Origin: Ecdyonurus torrentis
Lineage: Eukaryota > Arthropoda > Insecta > Ephemeroptera > Heptageniidae
Direction of reading: 5' to 3'
NCBI GenBank assembly: GCA_949318235.1
Contig: OX439132.1
Location: 4,137,386-4,201,385, forward strand
Length of the DNA stretch: 64,000 nt
Made by a program: the position numbers and the translations under genes. Shown here piece after piece: positions 47,487 to 58,800 of this stretch; positions within the stretch are counted from its first letter, which is position 1, and each line of letters starts with the position of its first letter. The notes under the pieces are model-generated. The model saw nothing but the letters and a program-made list of their open reading frames with translations, ran no database searches and was not told where the DNA came from.

Positions 47487-48539
47487 TGACTCTTTACAAA
47501 CTGCCCAAAAATATTGACTATCTTAATTAGTTTGTCTTAAAAAAATAAAATATAAAATTCAAATTGTTTATTTGAATCTTTGATTGTATGCAGCAACAAG
47601 TTATCCCATCCTTATCCAATATAATATATAAATTTTAGTTTCTGTAATGCTAAAAATACCAATTGGTACATATTGATTACAAAAATAAAGAATATAAAGA
47701 ATCTTTATTGACCCAGGCAGTTTATAGTAACAGTTAAACCAGTATAAAGTTACAACCAGCATTGGTCTTGTCAAATATCACTTAAAATAAATTAATATAA
47801 CAAATAACAATAAGAACACAACATGCAATGAATTACACGACTATAAGTACACTATTAATTAATAATTAAAAACATTATAATGAAGTTTGTGAAAATGTAT
47901 TATTATCAGTATAATATTCCAATGTTGTATGGGTGCAGGTGAACATTGATACATCGATGTTATCTATTTTTGAGCTTTTATCAAAAAAGGATCCTATGTA
48001 TAATACTATTTATAAAGCAAAGCAAATTTTAAATAACATCATAAATTACTAAAGACTTAGCTTATCAAAATATACAGTAACCAAATACTGTCCCGGTATT
48101 TACCAGGAATGACGAAGTAAAACCGTAGAAAATCTTGTCCTAGGCAGCCAATGAGAGATTTACAACTTATAGGTATAAATGTTGATGAAATTGAGCTCTA
48201 ATTATATTTTAGCCCGAGTGGAAAAGTAACTTTGAAACTAATTAAAATATTGATTTTCAAGAAAACTGAAATAAAAAAGTAATTTTTGTCCCCGTTTTTT
48301 AAAAATAATTTTTATTTCATTGAATTGTGTTTGTATAGATAAAAAAGTAACGAGAGGATTTTTTTTTCTTTTTAGCTATACAATATATTGACAACAAAGT
48401 TAATGACCGAGTGAAAAACTTCTGTATATGTAATTACAATTGCATTACAAATATTAATTAGTAATAATAATTATAATATATTTTCCATTGTAAGGTGATA
48501 GCGTGATAACAGTTCACCCCAAGGCTGTGTCCTGTGTCA

Positions 48540-48620
48540 TAATATGTAACAATACGACATATGCAATCACGTGGTCGTGTATAACAATAAGACACATATA
48601 TATGCAGTCACGTGATTAGC
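48540..48620. repeat. Tandem pair each carrying a CACGTG palindrome
   Basis: Two diverged units of about 35 bp (TAACAATACGACATATGCAA then TCACGTG; TAACAATAAGACACATATAT then GCAGTCACGTG) lie head to tail. CACGTG is the classic E-box for bHLH factors; whether this acts as an enhancer is unknown. Confidence 0.6.
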
Positions 48621-49016
48621 ACCACGTCATATTGCACATTATATAGAAAGTGAAATTACCTATAATATGTAAGCTGCTATACATAATGCGTCGTTATATT
48701 TATTATGCTAGTTGACCGGAAGTAATACAAACTAGAACAGAACAACCTTCAGTTTTGCATGTGTATGTATGTATAACTTCTTGCATTATAAGTTGCATAT
48801 CAAATCAAGTCAATGACTTTTCCACAGCTACACAGGGAAATAAAATTTAAAATGAAATATTGTTCATGTACGCATGATTGTTGAGTAATGTATATTTTTT
48901 ATCATTCAAAATTTTGCGATAAATTTGCAATGTTATTGCTATGAGAATAACACGCGCTATTTAAATTGTAAACTATATGATCATAATCGTGTGTACGTTG
49001 CCTTATATACCATTAT

Positions 49017-49123
<107 letters not shown>

Positions 49124-50197
49124 TGCATACGTCCAAGAAAGGAAAAGTGCGTGATTTTTTTTTTCATGAAAATATTTACTAAATTCCTCTAGTATAGATT
49201 AGTAATATCCTAAATCTGGTCCCTAAAACAAATGTTAAGAAATCGATCATTTTTTAGTAAACCTACTTGTACGAACGATGTGACAAAAAATTCATTTATA
49301 ACAAGAGCTATACTACGTTATGTAATCACATAAATATAGATATTTTCAATGGTTTTTATAATACAATAAAAGTTTGTACTATAAGAATAATGAAATCCAA
49401 TGACTACGTTATCATGCAAAATCTGTAATCCTATTTTAATGTATGTGCATGTGTTTGTTATTTTTACTTTAACTATAATTCATTAATTATTTGTACTGAG
49501 TGTGAGTGTACCACCAATGTATTGGTTGCAAGCAAACCAAATGTTTTGGGTTGAAAATAGATAAATAAACTAAATATATAATAAAAAACTATACATGGTC
49601 AAGTATAATATGTATTTTTATTGTTAACGTACGTTACGCTACATTTACATTGTATGTAGTAAAAATATCCATCAATAACATCATGGGTAATAACATCATT
49701 ACAATATAACGACACATTATATAGTTTCAGCTTACTGGTTTGTTTTTATTATCTATAGCAAAATCATTAGAATAGTGTACATTTTAAGTTGTTTCAAATA
49801 TTGTCCCGTTTTTTTTTTTTTTTTAACTGACATGACTTTTATTTATATTTCAAAGATAATTATAATTAATTGCTAAATAGCTCTGTTCAAGATAACTTTG
49901 ACAGTTTGTTCTTTGAAAAAAAAAAGTACATTTTTTATCACAATAGTAATTCAAAAATAATAAAAGAAAGAAACAAAATAATTTCTCAAAAAGTTGAACA
50001 CGTAAAATTTAATATAGTGACAGTTATAGTATAAGTACACAAATAAATATCCTGTAAACTTATTTTAAGCTATATGATTTATTATGTCATATAATTTACT
50101 GTATATACAGCAAACATAACTGTAAATTAAGTAGCATTACCATTAACATGTCCATCATGTCTATACGCAATTTTATAATGTTAAAATTGAGGTAAAC

Positions 50198-50232
<35 letters not shown>

Positions 50233-50685
50233 GAAAAGAAAAGAAAAGAAAAGAAAAGAAAAGAAAAGAAAAGAAAAGAAAAGAAAAGAAAAGAAAAGAA
50301 AAGAAAAGAAAAGAAAAGAAAAGAAAAGAAAAGAAAAGAAAAGAAAAGAAAAGAAAGAAAAGAAAAGAAAAGAAAAGAAAAGAAAAGAAAAGAAAAGAAA
50401 AGAAAAGAAAAGAAAAGAAAAGAAAAGAAAAGAAAAGAAAAGAAAAGAAAAGAAAAGAAAAGAAAAGAAAAGAAAAGAAAAGAAAAGAAAAGAAAAGAAA
50501 AGAAAAGAAAAGAAAAGAAAAGAAAAGAAAAGAAAAGAAAAGAAAAGAAAAGAAAAGAAAAGAAAAGAAAAGAAAAGAAAAGAAAAGAAAAGAAAAGAAA
50601 AGAAAAGAAAAGAAAAGAAAAGAAAAGAGAAGAAAAGAGAAGAGAAGAAAAGAAAAGAAAAGAAAAGAAAAGAAAAAGAAAAAGA
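50198..50685. repeat. (AAAAG)n satellite-like array, nearly 490 bp
   Basis: About 95 units of AAAAG after a short A-run, with rare variants (AAAG near 50354, GAGAAG near 50628-50645). It is the longest simple repeat in the window. Confidence 0.95.
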
Positions 50686-50714
50686 GTTTCTAATTTAACA
50701 CCTATTTTACACGG

Positions 50715-50836
50715 GGAGTTTTAATGAAAGATATGCTGTTCGTAAACTCTGTTCTCTGCTCCTAAAATCACTATCAACTTTGGTTATTCAAATGGGATGC
50801 GCATTTTTTGGTGCAAGAGAACAGGGTTTACGAACA
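50715..50836. mobile_element. Foldback family F copy
   Basis: GTTCGTAAACTCTGTTCTCT on the left pairs with AGAGAACAGGGTTTACGAAC on the right. The middle carries AACTTTGGTTATTCAAATGG, also present in inverted form at 61328-61440. Confidence 0.6.
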
Positions 50837-51389
50837 ACACTGACCTGGTTTAGCTTTCGTGTTACACCGTGTTATGTAAGCAGTTTTTGAGTTTTTGTTG
50901 GCATTAAAAAAATATATATATATACATACAAAAATCTAACCATATCTGAAGTTTATTTGGGGGGTAAGGGGACAATGTCATGGGTTGCGAGATATTTTAA
51001 AAAATAAGCGTGGTGAGAATTAGTAGAATGTCCAATTATCCATGTTTATCTGGAATATCTTACAAAATATAAACGAAATATTTTTTATAAACTGTAGGTA
51101 CAATCTCAGTAAAATAAATATAGTAGCAACAAAACGACGGCAATGAATGCAAAAACTTAACAAAACCTACCGTTTGTCAGTTACTTTAAATGAAATGGCG
51201 GGAAAAATGACACCGCAATCGATAAATATTTATTTACTATACTAAATAAAATAAGAATAAATTAAATATAATTATGAAGCTTTTCATCAATCAAAGGTTA
51301 TATTAGTGTACTGTGAATAAATTGTAAAAAAAATTTAAGTCATTAGAGGCTCATTATACTCATTAATTCAAAAATTTATGCAATCACTC

Positions 51390-51630
51390 ACGCGGGCAAA
51401 AATTAATATACGAAATAATAATGCTATATAGCTTACAATTTGTTCAATACAGGTTAACCTATGCTGTATTGCTATATTATATAATTACTATGTTACAAAG
51501 CATAATATATTAATGTTGCGCATCTTAATTATTACTGCTATTGCTAGCATTATTTATACTAATTAAAGTAGTAATTATTATATTAAATTAAATAAAAGCA
51601 GTATAAATTGCAATTTTTTTTTCGTCCACT
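51390..51630. mobile_element. AT-rich foldback family A, degenerate copy
   Basis: Begins ACGCGGGCAAAAATTAATAT then ACGAAATAATAATGCTA, with inner ATACTAATTA and TATGTTACAAAGCATAATAT motifs, and ends close to TTTTTTTCGTCC. Confidence 0.45.
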
Positions 51631-51709
51631 AGAAGAAGTGATTTCAAATTTCAACATCAAGACTCTACAATCTTCTCAATATATTATTTTAACCTGATTT
51701 TATTTAAAC

Positions 51710-51985
51710 GCGTTAAACAAAAAAATTGTGTAATATCCTAAAAAACTTGAAAAATCACCGTTGATTTGGCCGGAGTCATAGATTTCTTATTTCCATTCAC
51801 GAAATGGCAGATGCTCGAATGTTTCCGCTCGCGAGGACAATTGAACTATGACGTCATAAAACCGCATCTGCCACTCTGTGAATGGAAAATAAATGAGAAA
51901 TCAATGACTCCGGCCAAATCAACGTTCATATTTACGCATGTTAGGATATTAGACAAGTTTTTTTGTTCAAGGTGTTCTACGCCTT
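51710..51985. mobile_element. Foldback family B, copy 1
   Basis: The outer inverted repeat GTAATATCCTAA / TTAGGATATTAGACAAG encloses an inner one (TTGATTTGGCCGGAGTCAT / ATGACTCCGGCCAAATCAAC) and CATTCACGAAATGGCAGATG / CATCTGCCACTCTGTGAATG. TGACGTCA sits at 51849-51856. The same structure recurs at 60117-60413. The open frame 51766-52080 lies mostly in this element. Confidence 0.65.
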
Positions 51986-53955
51986 TAACAATTACTCTCA
52001 ATGGTGTTAATTGTAAGATTTCACGTAAAGTTAATTTTGTCCACGTTGAAGCTCCAACCTACTTGCTGTGGCCAGTCTAGGACTCAATAAGAAGTCTCAT
52101 TTCCTACAGAGACAAATACGTGAGAACTGAACGTCCTTGTGCAAACATAATGTCAAGTTTACCAACGCAGGTCAACAACATTTTTTTTTTTGCCAAAATT
52201 ATAAATCTACATAAATATCAATAATATAAATATAAATTTAAATAATGAACCAACCGTCATTATAATTCGCACAGCTCTTAAATTTAAATACAAACTTTTG
52301 TTTGCACGTCGTTACTTGTTGCAATCGAGAGTGTAGTGGTCACGGTAGTGGTGCAGGTATATAAGGCCATCACACAGGGCCTGTAAACCGGTTGCACTCA
52401 TATTTAAGAACCGCCATTTTGCTGGTTATGAATACATAGGCCAGCATAGGAAAAACGTCATTTTTATTTTTTTAATAGCAAAAGAAGCTTCAAAGCTCAA
52501 TCAAAGCCTTATTTCTAGCTCCTAATAAGCTACAAAAGTATGAGAAAATTTCGTTGAGTTGAAATAAACCCTTATTAAGTGAAAAATTAGGAGAAATGAT
52601 GTTTCCCCTATGCTGGACAATAGGCACCACAAACATGGCGACAAAGCGCAAGGATGTGAAAGGGGTCTGTTCACACGAAGCAATGTTTTCTGTGTGCAAT
52701 CAATTTGATATTATAGTATTTAAAGTTTTTGCATCCAGTTTCATTGCACATATTGCAAGCAATTTATTGCACTGTGTGAGCACGACGTTAGGGCTTGTTT
52801 TTGTTTATACACTTCTAACAGTCATCTAGAAATAAAAATAAAATCATATTAAATCAAATCAATTTATTGGCCTCCTCAAGACAAGTCAAGTTTGATTTGA
52901 TTTGAATATTTAAATATGCAATAAATTTGATGGCATGCAACCTATATTTAAATGCATTCAAATTATGCATGCATGCATATATAATGTAAGTTTTTACTCC
53001 GCTTGAGTAGCCCATATAACACGATGTCCACTGAAACATTATTTTTAATATTAAAATAATTTAATTAATAGAAATATTAAAATCATCGATATGATTATTT
53101 ACATGATTTAAGATTGTGATTTATTTGATGATATTTTTATTGCTAACAATTTTTACAGAATTAATTCATAACATTGATATTACAATAAAAAAAATCAAAT
53201 GAACTCGTGAAATTAAAAATAATAATAATAATAAAAGTTGAATCTTTCACGCGGTAAAATAAAATTAATACATTAGATTTCTTTCTTAATTAGAATAGTT
53301 TTTTTGTTTCTTTATCTAATTATGTTATGTTATTCTAAACACCATAGACATGTCTATATGTTCTAAACCATAATGTAAAAAAATAAAATAAAAAAAAATT
53401 CCTTTCAAAGGGCAATAGATTTAGGCTTGACTTGCTTGCTCATTCTGTTTGAACTGAACACATAAACATCGAAAGAGTCAAATAGTTTAAAAAATAAAAA
53501 ATAAAAAAAAAATAAAATAAAAATAAAAACAAACCCAAAAATTGAATTATTATTATTAATAGAAAAAAAAAAACAGGTTGATAATGGTTTTAATGTTTTT
53601 TTAAGCGTATTTACACCCCAAAAAATCACAATATATTAAAAACATTAAATTTTTATTTACCAAATATTACCAAAAATTTAGATAAAATTGACCAAATCTC
53701 TATACAAATTTTAAGTATAAAAATTAATTCCTGAAATATTTCAAGTTTTTAACTTCCTAACTTCCTCATTGTCTGATAAAAATATATCAAGTTCACTTTT
53801 TACTTCATAGTGTATTGTGCGGTTTCACATTAAAAACTAAATATCATAATAATACAAATCCCTTGGTTATGTAAGGCAATAATATTATTGAATGTGGTGC
53901 AATGAATATTGATGATGGCGCGGGTTCTCACGGTACACCGTCATATTAAAATGAC

Positions 53956-54002
53956 CCAATAATCGAGGTATAAAAGCGAGTGGCAGGTGAAAAGGGTCAT
54001 TC
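53956..54002 (+). promoter_or_regulatory. Core promoter of the desaturase gene: CCAAT, TATA box and initiator
   Basis: CCAAT at 53956-53960, TATAAAAG at 53969-53976 and TCATTC at 53997-54002. The A of the initiator (53999) is 30 bases from the first T of the TATA box, the expected spacing, and TCATTC fits the arthropod initiator consensus TCAKTY. Candidate 5'UTR splice donors follow at 54021 (GTGAGT) and 54073 (GTGAAT). The first coding exon starts after an acceptor at 54540-54541. Confidence 0.75.
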
Positions 54003-54224
54003 TAATCATAATCAACGTTCAAGTGAGTGCGGGTGTGTTAAGAAGTTGTTCCGTGACATCATCAATTAAGAGGTGAATTTTAAACCAGTGATTTGAGTGA
54101 TTTAAGAACAAAAGTGTAATTATTACATTTTATGTGTGTGTATATTTCAATAAATAAGGAACATTTTATTTTTCAATTTTTTAACATAACATGTTAGCAT
54201 TTTTTTTTTTTTTTTTTTTTTTTG

Positions 54225-54320
54225 CTCCAAACCACAAAAATGTGACGGTCACCTAATGATTTTCAAATGAAATTGCACATTTTTTGGAGCAAGAAAACGG
54301 GATTTGCGAACGTTATTAAT
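54225..54320. mobile_element. Foldback family F copy in the desaturase 5'UTR intron
   Basis: GCTCCAAACCACAAAAATGT, TTTTCAAATGAAATTGCACA and TTTTTTGGAGCAAGAAAACG then GGATTTGCGAACG match the family found at 50715-50836, 61328-61440 and about 40-205. Confidence 0.5.
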
Positions 54321-54548
54321 GTTTTGTGGTTTTAGTTTCAAATAATTTTAACTATTGACTTAGTATTTTTTTTATTAAATAATGGGTGTTTAAAAAAAAA
54401 AAAAAAAAAAAAAAATTTTTTTCTTTGCTATTTCTGCATTGTTTCTTTAAAAAATTGTTTTTAAGATCTTTGTTTAAATTTTTTTTTTTTGGTTGCATAT
54501 TTCTTCAGTCATTTTATTATGCAGTTAACAATTTGTTTCAGGCCCGAA

Positions 54549-55713
54549 ATGTCCCCCGCGCCCCCCAGCGTGACGGCGCAAGAACACCTGCCCCCCGCGG
54601 CTGCCATGCCAGAAGAAAGTGCAAGGATCGCCAGACTGGATGATCAACAAGTAAAAAAAGAACCAGAACAATTGAGCAAGGCAGAGCTCGAGAAAATTGA
54701 ATTATATAAACCTTACACCTCAGATATTGTCTGGAAAAATGTAATTGGTTTCGTATTTCTTCACGTCTTAGCAATAGCAGCAGCTCCCAGATGTTTTTGG
54801 TGGTTTACCACAGATTGGAAAACTGTTTTGTGGGGTAAGTGTAACACTTAATTGTTAATTATAGCATTTTTGTAAGTAAATAAGATTTAGAATCATAAAG
54901 CTCATCTCCGCTAAAACTAAAGGAAGTCACCCTCTTTTTATTTTAGTTTCTACTCAAATGATGTATAATACTTTTTTTTTATAAGTAATTAATTCAATAC
55001 TATCTTAATGTTCTGCTTTATTATTATTTTTAATTAATTGTTGATCCGAGAAAAGAGTGTATCTAGTTTACAGCACAAATAGTCTTAAAGGGGTACACAC
55101 ACATACAAACATAAATAATAATAATAATAAAATAAATAAAAAAAAAAAAAAACGCTTGCTTACAAAAATAATTTTTGCTATCTTTTATGCAAAAAATTGC
55201 AAAACATAGGCAGGAAGGAAAATATTAAAACATTGATTAGACGGGGAAAAAAAGTAAAGATACAAATCACGTATAGGTCGTAAATTTGAATGAAAAAAAA
55301 ATGCACTAATGAAGAGCTAATAGTTAATTTAAAAATAATTAACAAGATAGTGACGTTCATTTAAAGTGACATTATCTTAGCTTTGTGAGAAGTTTTATCT
55401 TTCTTATTTAATAATGAACTCAAAAACATCTTATCTCAAGTTTTTTGTTTCAACATTTTTCTAATTTACACATTTTTAAAATAAAAGTTTTAATACTAAA
55501 AGTTTTATTTTAGACTTTTTGATGACGAAGTAATGTAATTTCTGTAAAGAATAAGATTGAAAAATTAATTAAGTAAAAATTATTAATTATTTATATTTAA
55601 AAGAACAACTAAGCACTACCTATACGTTTAATCATTTTGGACATTTATTAATTTATGTCAACCAAAAATATGGTATGGTACACACAGTACAAAGCGTTTT
55701 TCAATTCATTACA

Positions 55714-55755
<42 letters not shown>

Positions 55756-55826
55756 ATTGTTATAACAAGAATGTTTATAATTAAATTTTTTTGAAGTTAA
55801 ATCAATATAGTAAAGCACAAAGAATC

Positions 55827-55888
<62 letters not shown>

Positions 55889-58800
55889 TGATAATATTTT
55901 AAACAATAACAACAGATAATTTTGATACGTACTTCATAAAATAATAAATATAAACATGATTTTCATTTTTTTTTAGTCTCCATTACGAACTATTATAATA
56001 TATCATTTTAATGGTTGTGATTTTCTTTTTTTTTCTTTTTTTGGTGGAACTCAGTGTATTTTGTTGCCTTGTAAACGATGAATTACAAAAAGGGTTAATA
56101 TTGAAGTAAACGTTCTCCAAATTCTATATTTAGTAAGTAATAATAATAAAAAAAAATGAGGTTCTGCAGATTTTAGTATAAAAAGACAAAAACAATAGTT
56201 TAACAATTTTTTGTCCTTTATGGCTACGGTATGATTTGAGAACTCCAGAAATTAGACCTACTGAATTTCATTTCAAATCTAGAAGAAAACAATAGAGCTT
56301 ACAGATGGATCACTCTAGACAAACAGAGGTAGTGCGAGAAAAAACTTGAACACATTTTTAGTGATTTTTGAGAAATCTATTGCACTGAAACCGGGAAAAA
56401 ATTAATGCGGGGGATAGCAGACACAGCTTTACGTGTTTTAAGCCAATTAATAATATTAATAAAAAATTTTAAACATCTTAACATAAATAAAACATTTCTT
56501 TCATAATAAATAATTATAAAAGGGGATGGGGGGTGGAAGAAAATTAAAATTAAGCTATATTACAAGAACGAATTTTGTCTGTTATAAATTCATTAAAAAC
56601 TTTTAATGGACCACTTGCAATAAAGGAACTTTTTAAAATAATTTGAAATATTATTAAGGCATTTCTTATAGAAAAATCATTTTCAGTTACACTTTCAATT
56701 AAAAAATTGCAAGTGGTCCATTGTTGCAAACTGAGTTTCTTTTTATACTAATTATATACTCTACTAATTTTACATGAATTTAAAATATCATAATTCGAGT
56801 CATAATTTTATTTGTTGTATTTGCAGCGACTTTCATAGGATATGCGAGCTCCCAAGGTATTCTAGTTGGCGCTCATAGACTGTACTCCCACAAGGCTTTC
56901 AAAGCTACGTGGCAATTAAGGTTCCTCGTACTTCTGCTCCACACAGTTGCAGGACAGGTAAGTCACCCACGTGACGTGACGTCACAATAATTGACTAAAT
57001 TAATTTCATGAGAATTAGAATCAGGCAATTTCTCACGCTTTCACAATCAAAAATCAATTAATTATACAATCATAAATATTTAAACTATATCCTGGTTCAC
57101 AAAAAACAAAATTTAAAATTATTTAAATTTTAAATTGAATTAAATGTTGGGGTCATTAAATGCGACTTAAAATTGCAAATATTATTACACTTTACTTTCA
57201 ACAATAACTGTCCATTTGAATTTATTATATATTTAAATTTTTATCTCCTAAATTATTTTAAAAAGTCATTGAATTTAGTCAACCTCATTTTATTTTATTA
57301 TTTTGTAAATTATACGTAAAAATAGAAATAAAAATTTATAATGGTGCAAATAAATCAATAAATGAAATTCAAAAGATTGCATTTCTTACACTGTTACGTT
57401 TTGAAAGACTTATTATGACTTCTCGATAAACGTTGTAACTGTTCTTCGTGACATTTATTATAATATTGACATTTGTATTTATCAATAACATAAGAACAAA
57501 GCAAAAAAACTATTCAAACGTGTTTTTATCTGTAACGTCTAATTTTTCTCACTTGTTCAATTTTTGAATTAAAAAAAAAAGTTCGTTGAACTGTTGGAAC
57601 ATTCATGATTTTTCTAGCCATTTAAGAAAATTTTATTACCATTTTACCGTTTACGTACTAAAAAAAATTATTTTAAGATGTAATACAAAAATATTTTAAC
57701 AAAATTATTTTAGAAATACATAAATATATGCACTCTAAAATGCATTTTATTGCACTGAAATGCTTACAAAGTAAGAGATTGAGATATATCCTAATTGGAA
57801 AATCACAAAGATTCCTACTATGTTCCTTAAAATTACCAAGATTACAAAATTACAAGATGTTAGTATTAGTATTAAAAGTACACGTAGTACGTTTCTTTCC
57901 TTATAAGACCCATTTTTCATTTTTTTTTTATCGTCTTAAATCTATAAAATATATTTTCATTCTTTTTATTGCTTACAGTTTTTACAACTTATATAATTTT
58001 ACGATATACTCTGGAAAATGACAATTAAAGCTATTCAGCTACTTGTTAAAAATAATTCAGTTTATGCCACCTTAATTTAAAAACTACAATGTCCTGATCT
58101 TTTAACATCCTGTAAGTTAGGCAAACATTTGCGCACATCTGCCATGCGGGTTGCTTTACAGCTAAACTTACTTTTTGTTTTTCTTTTGGAAATTTAAAGA
58201 CCAATTATAAATGCCATTTTGCAAAAAAATGACTGAAAATAACTTAAGCATCTAGTTAAACAGAACGAGAAAAAAATAATTAAATAACAGTAATTTTCTT
58301 ATAGAATTATTTTTTTTTTATTTAAATACGAGAATGGAAAACAATATTGATTTGAATAAAATTGACGGTTAAAAAGAAAAACTTAAAATAATCAAATTAA
58401 AACAATGCATACCTAAATGTTCGCAAAATAGTCGGTTATTATTGCTAACTGGACATTTATTAGCATGACCCCAATTATTTATAGTTTTTTTTTTTTTTTT
58501 TTTTTTGAACAAGTAAATATAATACTAATTTTCGGGAAAAGTTTGTCACACTGATGTTTGTTTTGACTAGAACTGCATGTACGTATGGGTGAGAGATCAC
58601 AGACTACATCACAAATACAGCGACACAAACGCAGACCCTCACAACGCACGCCGAGGTTTCTGGTTCTCCCACGTCGGCTGGCTGTGCATGAAAAAACACC
58701 CGCTCGTCATTGAGAAAGGACGCACCATTGACTTGTCGGATCTCAAGCAAGATAAGCTGCTTATGTTTCAGAAAAAGTAAGATTTCCATTTTATTAACAA

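Larger units (their letters stand above)
54835..56826. other. Desaturase intron 1, repeat content
   Basis: Contains A-runs (about 55138-55153, 55721-55748), a CT microsatellite (55828-55886), a partial family I copy (56355-56450) and foldback D copy 2 (56604-56724). No coding exon. Confidence 0.65.

Noticed and set aside
51766..52080. 104-codon plus-strand frame starting MAGVIDFLFPF
   Set aside because: It runs through foldback family B, whose copy at 60117-60413 does not keep the frame; no protein motif is seen.
52358..52365. TATATAAG as a promoter
   Set aside because: No initiator at the right distance and no coding exon downstream before the desaturase promoter.
57728..58021. 97-codon frame in desaturase intron 2
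   Set aside because: AT-biased Lys/Phe/Leu sequence with no motif, and inside an intron well supported by flanking exons.
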